Below, in pieces: positions 50,906 through 60,192 of a DNA stretch of 64,000 nt. Made by a program: the position numbers and the translations under genes. The stretch is from an uncultured Hungatella sp. (GTDB lineage Bacteria; Bacillota; Clostridia; Lachnospirales; Lachnospiraceae). The notes beneath the pieces are model-generated. The model saw only the letters and a list, made by a program, of their open reading frames with translations, made no database searches and was not told the DNA's origin. The DNA is taken from the NCBI GenBank assembly GCA_947089145.1, contig CAMUJH010000011.1, positions 1 through 64,000 of the forward strand, written 5' to 3'. Within the stretch, counting starts at the first letter, position 1, and every line of letters starts with the position of its first letter.

Positions 50906-52153
50906 TTACTCACAATTCTCTAAAATCGTCCGCCGCACAAGATCCAGCGCCCGCACCACTGCATACTCCCTCACTTTGCTTCGGTTTCCCTTAAACTGGT
51001 ATTTCTCGACTGTCACATTGTCCTTAAAGCAACAGGCCATGTACACCAGTCCCACCGGCTTTTCCTCCGTCCCGCCGTCAGGCCCTGCGATGCCGGTAAC
51101 CGACACGCACACGTCGGAATCCGTGGCAAACGCGCCGCCGATGGCCATCTCCCTGGCAGTCTCCCTGCTGACTGCCCCGTATTTCTTTAAGGTGCCTTTG
51201 CTCACATCCAGATGTTTCCTCTTGGCCTTGTTGGAGTATGTGACAAATCCCTCTTTAAATACATCTGACGCCCCGGCCACATTGACAATGCGCCCGGCTA
51301 TCAGCCCGCCTGTACAGGACTCCGCCGTAGCCACGGTCAGCTCATGCTTCTTTAACAGCCTGACCACAGCCATCTCCAGGGTTTCCTCCTCCCTTATGGA
51401 GTACACTGCCCGGCCCAGCCGCTTCTTAATCTCCTTTACCACCGGCTTAAGAAGCCTTTCCGCAGCCTCGTCGTCCGGCGCGGCTGCGGTCACCCGCACA
51501 TGAACCTCCCCGGTCTTGGCGTATGTGGCGATGGTGGGATTGGTCTGGCTGTCAATCAGATCCAAAAGCTTATCCTCCACCTGGCTCTCGCCCATGCCGC
51601 AGACTTTCACCATTCTGGACACAAGAAATTCCGGCCTGAGCTTTCTAAGATACGGCTCTACCTGGCCGTTAAACAGCGGTATCATCTCACCTGGCGGCCC
51701 CGGAAGAAGAATAAGCCGTTTCCCGTCTTTTTCCATTATCAGCCCGGGGGCCGTCCCGTTGTCATTATCCAGCACCAGGGCGCCCTCTGGAACTATGGCC
51801 TGCTTCCAGTTATTTTCCGGAATCTCTTTATAAATGCTGTTCTTAAAAAATTCCTGAATCCGCTCCCTGGTATGATTGTCCTCCACAAGCCGGCATCCCA
51901 GGGCCTCTGCACACGTTTCTTTGGTCAGGTCATCCTCCGTAGGCCCCAGGCCCCCTGTAAGGATTACCAGATCCGAGCGCCCCGCTGCCGTGTCCACCGC
52001 CTCCTTAAGCCGCTGCCTGTTATCTCCCACCACAGTCTGGTTATACATGGACAGCCCTAAAAGCGCACACTTTTCAGCCAGAAACTGGGCGTTGGTGTTT
52101 ACAATATTCCCAAGGAGAAGCTCTGTCCCCACACTGATCAGTTCCACTACCAT
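50906..52153 (-). CDS. cinA: CinA-family nicotinamide-nucleotide amidohydrolase / ADP-ribose pyrophosphatase
   Basis: A 415-residue protein: N-terminal MoaB-like domain (E-L-I-S-V-G-T-E-L-L-L-G, T-G-G-L-G-P-T-E-D-D near 66) and C-terminal PncC amidohydrolase domain (A-E-S-C-T-G-G-L near 285; G-I-A-G-P-D-G-G-T near 360). It recycles NMN and can hydrolyse ADP-ribose. It follows pgsA by three bases, a normal arrangement in Firmicutes. Confidence 0.96.
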   Translation of the reverse strand: MVVELISVGTELLLGNIVNTNAQFLAEKCALLGLSMYNQTVVGDNRQRLKEAVDTAAGRSDLVILTGGLGPTEDDLTKETCAEALGCRLVEDNHTRERIQEFFKNSIYKEIPENNWKQAIVPEGALVLDNDNGTAPGLIMEKDGKRLILLPGPPGEMIPLFNGQVEPYLRKLRPEFLVSRMVKVCGMGESQVEDKLLDLIDSQTNPTIATYAKTGEVHVRVTAAAPDDEAAERLLKPVVKEIKKRLGRAVYSIREEETLEMAVVRLLKKHELTVATAESCTGGLIAGRIVNVAGASDVFKEGFVTYSNKAKRKHLDVSKGTLKKYGAVSRETAREMAIGGAFATDSDVCVSVTGIAGPDGGTEEKPVGLVYMACCFKDNVTVEKYQFKGNRSKVREYAVVRALDLVRRTILENCE

Positions 52154-52156
52154 TCT

Positions 52157-52702
52157 TTACATACTCCCTTCTGTCAAAACCCTGTGGTTTTTTCTGATGT
52201 AATCAACCAGGGAAATCACGGTCAAAGCCACTGCGATCCAGAGACACAGATCCGTAATCACTGACAGCGCCTGGATCTTCACAATAAGCAGAACCACTGC
52301 AATCATCTGAAATGTTGTCTTAAATTTCCCCCAGTAGCTGGCCGCTATGACCACTCCATTGTCCGAGGCCACCAGCCTGAAGCCGCTGATAATAAACTCC
52401 CGGCTGATAATCACGATTACCATCCACGCCGGTATCTCCCCCAGCTCGATGAGGCAGATCAGGGCGGAGCACACTAAAAGCTTGTCTGCAAGAGGGTCCA
52501 TAAATTTCCCGAAATTCGTAACCAGGTTATATTTTCTGGCTATCTTCCCGTCCAGCATGTCCGTCAGGCTGGCGATTATAAAAATCCCGGCCGCCCCGTA
52601 CCGCAGCGTCATGTTTTCTCCCTGCTGCCACAAGAGGGCCGCCACAAAAAACGGAATTAAAAGCACCCGCAGCACTGTCAGTTTATTTGGCAGATTCATC
52701 AT
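52157..52702 (-). CDS. pgsA: CDP-diacylglycerol-glycerol-3-phosphate 3-phosphatidyltransferase
   Basis: A 181-residue membrane enzyme with the CDP-alcohol phosphotransferase motif D-M-L-D-G-K-I-A-R-K-Y ... F-G-K-F-M-D-P-L-A-D-K near 47-72 (DGx2ARx8Gx3Dx3D). It makes phosphatidylglycerol phosphate, the entry to phosphatidylglycerol and cardiolipin. It overlaps the end of rimO by 20 bases. Confidence 0.96.
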   Translation of the reverse strand: MMNLPNKLTVLRVLLIPFFVAALLWQQGENMTLRYGAAGIFIIASLTDMLDGKIARKYNLVTNFGKFMDPLADKLLVCSALICLIELGEIPAWMVIVIISREFIISGFRLVASDNGVVIAASYWGKFKTTFQMIAVVLLIVKIQALSVITDLCLWIAVALTVISLVDYIRKNHRVLTEGSM

Positions 52703-54020
52703 ATATCTCTCCTATCAAATCATATTCCAGGGCTCCTGTCACCTGAACCCGGACAAAATCACCGGACAAAAGCTCTTCCTGCGTGTTTACAAAAACCAGG
52801 CCGTCTACTCCCGGAGCATCCATATACGTGCGGCCCACATACGCATTTTCGCCGGCCACCTTTCCCTCTATCATGACTTCCAGGACCCGGCCTGTCATGG
52901 ACTCTGACTTTTCCAGGGAAATGTCCTGCTGCAGTTCCATGATCTCGTCCCGCCGCTGCTCCTTCACCTGATCCTCCACCTGATCTTCGAATTCGGCGGC
53001 AGGAGTGTCCTCCTCCTGGGAATAGGCAAATACCCCAAGACGTTCAAACTCCATCTCATTGACAAACTCCATCAGTATCTCATGGTCTTCCTGGGTTTCT
53101 CCCGGGAACCCGGAAATAAGGGTGGTTCTCAGGGCAATGTCCGGGATCTCTCTCCGCAGCATTCCGATAATGGCTTTCAGCTGCCTCTGGTCAGTCCGCC
53201 GCCCCATGCGCTTTAAGATCCTGTCACTGGCGTGCTGGATGGGGATATCCAGATACTTGCACACCTTTTCCTCCGTCTTAATGGCCTCCACAAGTTCCGG
53301 CGTTATTTCCTCCGGGTAACAGTACAGAATCCTGATCCACTGAATCCCCGGAATGAGGCACAGCTGGCGAATCAGTCTGGGCAGCGCCTTCTCCCCGTAC
53401 AGATCCGTGCCGTAAACCGTAGTTTCCTGGGCCACCAGGATCAGCTCCTTTACCCCTGCCTTTGCAAGTTCTTTGGCCTCCTGGACAAGTTCCTCTAAGG
53501 GAACGCTTCGGTAATGTCCCCGGACCTTTGGAATCACACAGTATGTGCAGTGTTTGTCACATCCCTCCGCAATCTTCAAAAACCCATAGTGGCCTCCGGT
53601 TGTTATGATTCTGGAAGCGTTTACCTTAGGCAGACGGTTTACGTCCATAAAGCGCATTTCCTTTTTACCCTCCAGCGCCGCCCGGATCACCTGGGCAATC
53701 TCATCATAGGAAGCCGTTCCCACACAGCCGTCCACCTCGGGAATCTCCTTCCTGATCTCCGCCGCATATCTCTGGGCCAGGCAGCCTGCCACAATAAGGG
53801 CTCTGCACCTTCCCGACTCCTTAAGCTTTGCCATCTCCAGAATCGTATTAATGCTCTCCTCCTTGGCATCGCCGATAAAACAGCAGGTATTGATGACAAT
53901 GATGTCAGCCTCCGCCTCATCGTCGGTAAACCGGTACCCCTCTGCCCTTAAAAGTCCCAGCATCTTCTCCGTATCCACCAGGTTTTTATCGCATCCAAGG
54001 GAAATACAAAGTATATTCAT
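52683..54020 (-). CDS. rimO: Ribosomal protein S12 methylthiotransferase
   Basis: A 445-residue radical-SAM enzyme: UPF0004 domain with S-L-G-C-D-K-N-L-V-D-T near 7 and N-T-C-C-F near 45, radical SAM C-x3-C-x2-C (C-D-K-H-C-T-Y-C near 153), and a C-terminal TRAM domain. It adds a methylthio group to Asp of ribosomal protein S12. The D-K-N-L-V-D-T form distinguishes RimO from MiaB. AAGGAG precedes the ATG. Confidence 0.96.
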   Translation of the reverse strand: MNILCISLGCDKNLVDTEKMLGLLRAEGYRFTDDEAEADIIVINTCCFIGDAKEESINTILEMAKLKESGRCRALIVAGCLAQRYAAEIRKEIPEVDGCVGTASYDEIAQVIRAALEGKKEMRFMDVNRLPKVNASRIITTGGHYGFLKIAEGCDKHCTYCVIPKVRGHYRSVPLEELVQEAKELAKAGVKELILVAQETTVYGTDLYGEKALPRLIRQLCLIPGIQWIRILYCYPEEITPELVEAIKTEEKVCKYLDIPIQHASDRILKRMGRRTDQRQLKAIIGMLRREIPDIALRTTLISGFPGETQEDHEILMEFVNEMEFERLGVFAYSQEEDTPAAEFEDQVEDQVKEQRRDEIMELQQDISLEKSESMTGRVLEVMIEGKVAGENAYVGRTYMDAPGVDGLVFVNTQEELLSGDFVRVQVTGALEYDLIGEIYDESAK

Positions 54021-54069
54021 CGAATCTCCTTATAACCGTAACGCAAATTTTTAAGACACTTTTGCTTGT

Positions 54070-54101
54070 AAGAAAAGCCATCTCCTTTACATCGAGACGG
54101 C
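54070..54101 (-). terminator. Intrinsic terminator or attenuator between rpoZ and rimO
   Basis: GCCGTCTC pairs with GAGATGGC (54101-54077, one G-U pair), followed by TTTTCTT on the minus strand. It may partly separate rpoZ from the downstream genes. Confidence 0.7.
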
Positions 54102-54192
54102 TCCCTTCCTAAAAAAATGTCCCGGCAAATTGGTTCAAGCCTGTCAGAAAGCAGCAAATATCCCGCCAGCTTCTCCAGGACAGACGCAAAAA

Positions 54193-54537
54193 TCATCCTT
54201 CTGTTGTCCCATCCTGCTCATCCAAAGCGTCCCCGCTGCCGTATTCTTCCACACTATCCCCATGTTCCCCTGCACCCGGCAGAACAGGTTCCTCCTCCTC
54301 TAAGTCATCCTCGCTGATGATTTTCACCTTGGACTCGTACAGTTCCTCCACAGCCACGGAGAGAGGCTTTTTATTGTAGGCATGAGGCACCATAGGCTCC
54401 TCCCCCGCAATCAGCTGCCTGGCTCTTTTGGCAGTGGCGATGACAATGGAATAGCGGCTCTGAACCACCGGCTCCTCCCCCGGCTCCACGCCGCTGTTAA
54501 CCGCATTGATCAAATCTGTGTATGACGGATGTAACAT
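54193..54537 (-). CDS. rpoZ: RNA polymerase omega subunit
   Basis: A 114-residue protein: M-L-H-P-S-Y-T-D-L near the start, then R-Y-S-I-V-I-A-T-A-K-R-A-R-Q-L near 29, the omega signature, and K-P-L-S-V-A-V-E-E-L-Y near 58. It assists assembly of the polymerase. It follows gmk by 67 bases and has an acidic tail (E-E-E-E-P) of about 35 residues beyond the usual core. Confidence 0.95.
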   Translation of the reverse strand: MLHPSYTDLINAVNSGVEPGEEPVVQSRYSIVIATAKRARQLIAGEEPMVPHAYNKKPLSVAVEELYESKVKIISEDDLEEEEPVLPGAGEHGDSVEEYGSGDALDEQDGTTEG

Positions 54538-54604
54538 ATCATTTCCTCGCTTTCTAAGATTAGCCTTTTATATACTTTCCAACTGTCTGCGCATCCCTGA
54601 ACCA

Positions 54605-55225
54605 TTATATCTTCTTTAGCTCTGACTTCATCTGCTCAATAAAATCAAGGTTGCCGCTGACCCGCTTATGCTGCATCTGAATAAGCTGATGCATCTCCTC
54701 CACGCACTGCTCCATGTTGTCATTGATTAAAATATAGTCATAGGAAGTGATGCCTGCGGCCTCCTCCGCCGCCCGGTGCAGCCTTTTGTCTATAATCTCC
54801 AGGCTCTCCGTGCCCCGTCCCACAAGCCTGCGCTTCAGTTCGTCTGCGCTGGGGGGCATCACGAATACCAGCAAAGCCTCGGGAAATCTCTCCTTGATCT
54901 TTAGCGCGCCCTGAATCTCTATCTCCAGGACCACGTCCCGCCCGTCCGCCATCTGCTGGAACACATACTGCCTGGGAGTTCCGTAATAATTGTTGACATA
55001 TTGGGCGTATTCAATCAGCTGCTCCTCCTCTATCATCTGCCGGAATTTATCCCTGCTTACGAAAAAGTATTCCCTTCCGTCTTCTTCCCCCTCCCGGGGC
55101 GCCCTGGTAGTGGCGGAGATGGACAGCGCATAGTTGTGGTGCTTCTCCAGCATGGTTTTTATCAGCGTCCCTTTTCCGGCTCCGGAAAAACCGGAAACCA
55201 CGACTAAAATTCCCTGGTCACTCAT
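54605..55225 (-). CDS. gmk: Guanylate kinase
   Basis: A 206-residue kinase: P-loop G-F-S-G-A-G-K-G-T near 13, S-A-T-T-R-A-P-R-E-G-E near 37 and Y-Y-G-T-P near 80, the GMP-binding set. It converts GMP to GDP. It starts 12 bases after yicC; the remA gene often found between them in Firmicutes is absent. AGGAG precedes the ATG. Confidence 0.97.
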   Translation of the reverse strand: MSDQGILVVVSGFSGAGKGTLIKTMLEKHHNYALSISATTRAPREGEEDGREYFFVSRDKFRQMIEEEQLIEYAQYVNNYYGTPRQYVFQQMADGRDVVLEIEIQGALKIKERFPEALLVFVMPPSADELKRRLVGRGTESLEIIDKRLHRAAEEAAGITSYDYILINDNMEQCVEEMHQLIQMQHKRVSGNLDFIEQMKSELKKI

Positions 55226-55237
55226 ATGTGTCAGCTC

Positions 55238-56116
55238 CTACTCGATATTCTGTATCTGTTCCCTGATCTTCTCAATCTCCGTCTTTAAGGCGATGGCCCT
55301 GTCAGAGATCTCCAGGTCATTGGCCTTGGAGAGAATGGTGTTGGCTTCCCGGTTCATCTCCTGGGCCAGAAAATCCAGCTTTCTCCCTACGCCGCCTCCT
55401 GACTTCAGCTCATCGGCCATATGGCTGATGTGGCTTTTCAGCCGGACGATCTCCTCGTCCACGCAGGCCTTGTCGGCAAAAATCGTAACCTCTGTCACAA
55501 TGCGGCTTTCATCAATGGCGCTGTTTCCCAGCAGTTCCTTTACCTTTGCCTCCAGCCTGGCCTGATATTCCGCCACAATGGCAGGCGACCGCTTTTCCAC
55601 GTCCCCTACCAGTTCCTCCATGTGCTTAAGCTTGCCCAGAAGATCCGATTTCAGGTTTTCTCCTTCCCTGGTGCGGCTGTCCACAAACTTCTTAGCCGCT
55701 TCCTCTATGGCTTCAGACAGGATCTTCCACATGGCGTCCTCATCCTCCGGCTCCTGCTCCATGGTCAGAACCTCCGGCATCCTGGCCAGAGTGTACGCCG
55801 TCATATCATTTTCTATGGAAAACCTTCTGCTCATCTGCTCAAAATACCGTACATATTCCCCTGCAAGATTCTCATTGTATTTCAGGCACAGTTTTTCCTT
55901 CGTGTAATCCTCATAGCTGATGAAAATGTCCACTTTCCCCCGCTGAATATAGGTTTTTAACAGGCCCCTGACTCCGGACTCAAAATAATTGAATCTTTTA
56001 GGCATCTTAATGCTCAGATCCAGATACCGGTGGTTCACAGCCTTCATCTCCACCGAAATCTTATGCTGTTCCGTGACGTTCTCGCATCTGCCGAATCCTG
56101 TCATGCTCCTTATCAT
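55238..56116 (-). CDS. yicC: YicC-family endoribonuclease
   Basis: About 292 residues: M-I-R-S-M-T-G-F-G-R at the start, V-N-H-R-Y-L-D-L near 32 and a final E-I-E-K-I-R-E-Q-I-Q-N-I-E, typical of YicC/YloC RNases. The start at 56116 is set by the family N terminus. The promoter's expected start near 56147 lies inside the longer frame reaching 56155, ruling it out. Confidence 0.94.
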   Translation of the reverse strand: MIRSMTGFGRCENVTEQHKISVEMKAVNHRYLDLSIKMPKRFNYFESGVRGLLKTYIQRGKVDIFISYEDYTKEKLCLKYNENLAGEYVRYFEQMSRRFSIENDMTAYTLARMPEVLTMEQEPEDEDAMWKILSEAIEEAAKKFVDSRTREGENLKSDLLGKLKHMEELVGDVEKRSPAIVAEYQARLEAKVKELLGNSAIDESRIVTEVTIFADKACVDEEIVRLKSHISHMADELKSGGGVGRKLDFLAQEMNREANTILSKANDLEISDRAIALKTEIEKIREQIQNIE

Positions 56117-56153
56117 CCGTAAATCAGCCTCTCTTTCGTCATAGATACCATTC

Positions 56154-56182
56154 ATTATAAGTCAAATGGAAATACAAGTCAA
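56154..56182 (-). promoter_or_regulatory. Strong promoter for yicC-gmk-rpoZ
   Basis: Minus strand TTGACT (56182-56177), 17-bp spacer, TATAAT (56159-56154). TTTGACTT occurs twice, once at the -35 and once in the spacer next to the -10. Confidence 0.85.
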
Positions 56183-56211
56183 ACTTTTCTGGAAAAAGTT
56201 TGGAAATCTAA

Positions 56212-57258
56212 TCATGTTTTAATGTATGGGATATCTGATGCCCTGACCTTCTGGGCCAGATATCCCATGTGGTTCTTTTCCAGAAAATACCGAACGCTTT
56301 CGATGACCTTATTCTGCTTCACCCCGGGCCCCACCACAATCTCATGGACAGGCATCTGTTGAAGGGGCCTGCAGTACTTGTCCACCATCTTATACCTTAT
56401 ATAAGGGAGCACGATGCCGCCCCGCTCATGAAACTGAATGTTATATCCATGTTCCCCTTCCGCTTTGACGAAATGTTCCACGATGCGGCATTCCTCCTCG
56501 CCGGCAAACCCCCGGTGCTTAAAAAACGGTATCAGATAGAAAATCATGTCCAGCAAAAACTGGATTCCCACAATCATCCCCCGCTTCCGGTTGCTTTTGC
56601 TTTGGTTTCGGAAGCAGTCCAATCCCAGGTCAATGGTGCTGTCCGCCAGCTCCCGCTTTTTCTCGTCGTCATACAGCACTGTCCAGGGAATAAACCCCTG
56701 CTCATACTTTGGCTGCACATCGTTCTTTCTCCCATTGTATTTTGCCAGCAGCCGGTCATACATCTCGCTGCGGATCAGGCACATGCCGGGAAGAGAGCCG
56801 CATTTTGCGTGGCTGAATCCTATGGCTATGCCGCTGTTTTTCCCATAGCCTCTCCACATCTCCAGGGAATCGGAAGCCTGAGAAAAGCTGAGGGAGAAAA
56901 CGTCCTTGCTGGACGCCGTAAAAAAACCGTCAGCCAACTCATTGTCCAGAGTTTTAATCACCTGCCGCAGAAATTCTCCCTCCCGCCCTGATACGGAAGA
57001 CATTTTCCCCTTCAGCTGCCTCTGAAACAATTCCTTGCCGTGAAGATATTCGGACTTGTCATTCATAAAGGCAATGTGCGACGCCCACAGCTCCTGATTC
57101 TGCATTATGCTGATAAACCCGCTGATATCCGTATAGTGATACACATCCGAAACGCTGATCAGGTTAAACTGATTGATCAGAAGCGAGATTCCGCTTAACG
57201 GATCACCGTTCTCCGCCAGAATGCGGCAGTGTTTCTGATACTCATCCAAAATCGCCAT
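56212..57258 (-). CDS. DUF2971-family protein
   Basis: A 348-residue protein with the DUF2971 pattern Y-H-Y-T-D-I-S-G-F-I-S-I-M near 40, A-F-M-N-D-K-S-E-Y near 63, S-F-S-Q-A-S-D-S-L-E-M-W-R-G-Y-G near 123 and E-E-C-R-I near 254. The family is widespread, its biochemical role is not known, and members are often in accessory or defence-linked loci. It stands alone here between the yicC promoter and a bidirectional terminator. GGGGG precedes the ATG. Confidence 0.88.
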   Translation of the reverse strand: MAILDEYQKHCRILAENGDPLSGISLLINQFNLISVSDVYHYTDISGFISIMQNQELWASHIAFMNDKSEYLHGKELFQRQLKGKMSSVSGREGEFLRQVIKTLDNELADGFFTASSKDVFSLSFSQASDSLEMWRGYGKNSGIAIGFSHAKCGSLPGMCLIRSEMYDRLLAKYNGRKNDVQPKYEQGFIPWTVLYDDEKKRELADSTIDLGLDCFRNQSKSNRKRGMIVGIQFLLDMIFYLIPFFKHRGFAGEEECRIVEHFVKAEGEHGYNIQFHERGGIVLPYIRYKMVDKYCRPLQQMPVHEIVVGPGVKQNKVIESVRYFLEKNHMGYLAQKVRASDIPYIKT

Positions 57259-57322
57259 GTGTCATTCCCCCAGTCAAATTCTATTTCTATTCTATCAAAG
57301 ATAGCCGGAAAATGGAACACGA

Positions 57323-57370
57323 AAAAGGGAAAATGCCATGCAGCTTTTGCAGCTGGGCATTTTCCCTTTT
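57323..57370. terminator. Strong bidirectional terminator after yitT-like gene
   Basis: A 15-bp arm AAAAGGGAAAATGCC (57323-57337) pairs with GGCATTTTCCCTTTT (57356-57370), with an inner CAGC/GCTG extension. Confidence 0.9.
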
Positions 57371-57391
57371 CTTTTATTTGCCTCACATTCT

Positions 57392-58240
57392 TTAATCCAA
57401 AGGCTTCTGGTAAAATGATCCGATAAATGTCTCAGTAGGCATCACGTTCACAATAATCGCCGGATCAATCCCTTTTAAGTGCATCATAATATCATGAACC
57501 TCATAGGTAGAGACAACCGTATGCAGAAGGCTCATCTTCTTTTTGCTGTAGCCGCCGTACCCCTCCACCACGGATACTCCGTGGCGGCAGAAGCTGATGT
57601 ACTCTTTCACCACCTCTTCCGGCTTCTGGGTGGTAATCTGCAGCGTCACCCGTTTAAACCGGTGATAGAAGTTGTCAATGGTCTTAGTGGAAATAAATTG
57701 GAACAGAATGGAATACCCTGCATGCTCCCACCCGAACAAAGCGCCGAAAATGCACAGAAGCCCGCAGTTAAAGATAAACACATACTGCCATATGGACTTG
57801 CCCAGACGGTTCGACACATATAGGGCGATAAAATCCATTCCCGCCGTAGACGCATTGCCCTTCAGCGCTACGGATATGGCAAGGCCATAGAGGAAACCGC
57901 CAAAGCAGATGTTCAAAAGCACGTCGTCAAACAAAGGCTCGCTCTTCAGCACCTGCAAAAAGATACTGGACAGCACCACCTGCAGCATGGAAAAAAGGAC
58001 GAACTTTTTTCCGATATACCGGTAGCAGAATATTGCCACCGGAATGTTAAGGGCCACCATGCCGAACGATGTTGACAGCCGTATGCCTGCCGCTCCCGCG
58101 ATCTTTGACAGGAGGGCGGCAATCCCCGTAAATCCGCTGGGGAGAAGCTGCACCGGTTCCATAAACATGTTCATTGCAAACGCCTGCAGAAGCGCTGACC
58201 CGATTACTGCTGCTGTCATAATAAAATATCTTTTATTCAT
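57392..58240 (-). CDS. YitT-family membrane protein (DUF161/DUF2179)
   Basis: A 282-residue protein with five or six membrane segments in the first 190 residues (G-S-A-L-L-Q-A-F-A-M-N-M-F, L-P-S-G-F-T-G-I-A near 36, G-N-A-S-T-A-G-M-D-F near 130) and a C-terminal DUF2179 domain ending P-T-E-T-F-I-G-S-F. Transport function is suspected but unproven. It is the last gene of the PTS operon or a separate unit, 13 bases after cutC. Confidence 0.92.
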   Translation of the reverse strand: MNKRYFIMTAAVIGSALLQAFAMNMFMEPVQLLPSGFTGIAALLSKIAGAAGIRLSTSFGMVALNIPVAIFCYRYIGKKFVLFSMLQVVLSSIFLQVLKSEPLFDDVLLNICFGGFLYGLAISVALKGNASTAGMDFIALYVSNRLGKSIWQYVFIFNCGLLCIFGALFGWEHAGYSILFQFISTKTIDNFYHRFKRVTLQITTQKPEEVVKEYISFCRHGVSVVEGYGGYSKKKMSLLHTVVSTYEVHDIMMHLKGIDPAIIVNVMPTETFIGSFYQKPLD

Positions 58241-58253
58241 TGCTGATACCTCT

Positions 58254-59000
58254 CTATCCCTCTGCTTTTTCCACCAATTCCCTTACCAGCTGCGCCGAAA
58301 CCGCATCATAGCACATAGCCAGGCTGCCGTCGGCAATGCTGTAAGACACTCCGTTTTTTATGGTAGTAGGATCGTTTCGCCATACCTTGCAGGAGCTGTG
58401 AACCTGGCTGATCCCCGTATATTCCATCAAGTCCCTGGCATTTCCTGCGTTTACCCCGCTGCCTGCCAGAATCTGAATCCGCCCGCCGAATCTTTCCTGG
58501 AGGCTCCGGATCATATCCCGCCCCTCAAAAGCCTTTGGCTTGAGCCCGCTGGTCAGAACCCGGTCCACGCCCATGGCAATCAGCAGTTCCATAGTCTCAA
58601 AAGGATCATTTGCGCAGTCAAAGGCGCGGTGGAACACCGCCTCTTTTCCCTTCCCTTTAATAATGTCCAGAAGCCGTTTGTTTTTTTCCTCGTCCATGGA
58701 GCCGTCCTCCTTCAGGCATCCGAATGCCGCCCCGTCGGCTCCTGCCTCCAGCACCTCTCTGCATTCCCGCTCCATAACGGCAAATTCTTCATCCAGATAG
58801 CAGAATCCTGCTCCCCGGGGCCTCACCATGGAGATAACCTTCAGATCCAGGTTCTCCTTGACCATGGCAACGGTTGCCGCCGTGGGAGTCAGCCCTCCCA
58901 GCATCAGCGCCCCGTTCAGCTCAATCCGCTTTGCCCCGCCCAAAGCCGCCTGTCTCGCATCATAGTAGCTTCCACAGCAGATCTCTACAATTGAACCCAT
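58254..59000 (-). CDS. cutC: CutC family protein
   Basis: A 248-residue TIM-barrel protein: E-I-C-C-G-S-Y-Y-D-A near 5, R-I-E-L-N-G-A-L near 26, G-G-L-T-P-T near 36, R-P-R-G-A-G-F near 60, and H-R-A-F-D near 130. Named for copper homeostasis, but the real enzymatic role in Firmicutes is unclear and it often sits with amino-sugar catabolism genes. Its place after glycosylasparaginase and dipeptidase genes suggests such a role here. Confidence 0.94.
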   Translation of the reverse strand: MGSIVEICCGSYYDARQAALGGAKRIELNGALMLGGLTPTAATVAMVKENLDLKVISMVRPRGAGFCYLDEEFAVMERECREVLEAGADGAAFGCLKEDGSMDEEKNKRLLDIIKGKGKEAVFHRAFDCANDPFETMELLIAMGVDRVLTSGLKPKAFEGRDMIRSLQERFGGRIQILAGSGVNAGNARDLMEYTGISQVHSSCKVWRNDPTTIKNGVSYSIADGSLAMCYDAVSAQLVRELVEKAEG

Positions 59001-59050
59001 GTATTATTCCCTCCATTGCGGCATAAAACGATACCGGAGTTTTTATTTTA

Positions 59051-60151
59051 TCACAAATTTCCCAAACGGTACAGTCCCAGCGCATAAATTTTTGCGTTTT
59101 TTAACAAATCTTCCACGGCCATCCATTCATTAGGGTTATGTCCGATTCCTTTCTGTCCCGGGAAGCTTGGCCCGAAGGGGACAATATTAGGCATGACTTT
59201 TGCATACGTCCCGCCAGTGGTGGTCACAGGGGGGCCGTCGTTTCCGGTCACCCGCTCATAGCACTCTGTCAGGGCCTGCACCATGGGGCTGTTCTTGTCA
59301 AACACCACCGGATTATAATTCTGGGCCAGAACCACTTCCAGCCCGCCGGCTTTCTCCCTGATCCGCTCCATAATCTCTTTAATATCGCGGCCTGCCGGGT
59401 AGCTTAGGGCGGCCTCAAAATAAGGCGTCTCACCGTCCATTGCCAGTTTGTACCCCCGCATCTCCATAATGCCGTACTCTTTATGGGAAAAATCAATGCC
59501 AAGCCTGTCTCCTGTATTTTTGGCTCCGATAAAATACTCTGTAACAAAGGCGAAAAACGGCTTCAGCTCCCTGCCTCTGACCCGGATCACGGCTCTTCCC
59601 CGCTCCGCATACACGACGGGGAATTTGCAGTCCGGCGTAAACCCGTAAACTGGAGGCTTTTCCCTCTCCAGATAGTACTTCAGATCCTCAAAACCTGACT
59701 CCTCGTCACATCCGAAGATGATCCGGATCTTATGCTTCGGCTTAATCCCCAGTTCTTTTAAGGCATAAAGCCCGTAAAGGCAGGTTATGATAGGGCCTTT
59801 ATTGTCCAGGATGCCCCTGCTGTAGATGATCCCGTCCTCCATATACCCGGAAAACGGAGGCTGCTTCCATCCATCACCCACCGGCACCACATCCACATGG
59901 CCCATGGCGCAAACATAGTCATCCCCCTGGCCGTATTCCACGTAGCCGATCTGATTATCCAGGTTCACGCTGCGAAACCCCAGCCGCCGGCCCAGTTCAA
60001 GCGCTTTCTCCAGCGCCGCCTTCACTCCCGGCCCAAACGGGGCTCCCGGCTCTGCCGGCTTTTCCACGCTGTCGATTCTGACCAGCTCTAAGATTCCGTC
60101 AATCATCTGCTTTTCCAGGCTTTCCACCTTGTTAAGAATCTTCTCTTCCAT
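59051..60151 (-). CDS. M20-family dipeptidase (PepV/Sapep-like), short form
   Basis: A 366-residue metallopeptidase with all metal ligands visible: G-H-V-D-V-V-P-V-G near 83, G-I-L-D-N-K-G-P near 115, C-D-E-E-S-G near 149, F-T-P-D-C near 175 and I-G-H-N-P-N-E near 336. PepV relatives are usually near 460-470 residues; the lid domain region (about 190-300) is short here. It should split dipeptides. It follows the glycosylasparaginase gene by 41 bases. Confidence 0.9.
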   Translation of the reverse strand: MEEKILNKVESLEKQMIDGILELVRIDSVEKPAEPGAPFGPGVKAALEKALELGRRLGFRSVNLDNQIGYVEYGQGDDYVCAMGHVDVVPVGDGWKQPPFSGYMEDGIIYSRGILDNKGPIITCLYGLYALKELGIKPKHKIRIIFGCDEESGFEDLKYYLEREKPPVYGFTPDCKFPVVYAERGRAVIRVRGRELKPFFAFVTEYFIGAKNTGDRLGIDFSHKEYGIMEMRGYKLAMDGETPYFEAALSYPAGRDIKEIMERIREKAGGLEVVLAQNYNPVVFDKNSPMVQALTECYERVTGNDGPPVTTTGGTYAKVMPNIVPFGPSFPGQKGIGHNPNEWMAVEDLLKNAKIYALGLYRLGNL

Positions 60152-60192
60152 TATTCATATTCCTTTCCAGAAAGTATCAAGATCAGGGCCTG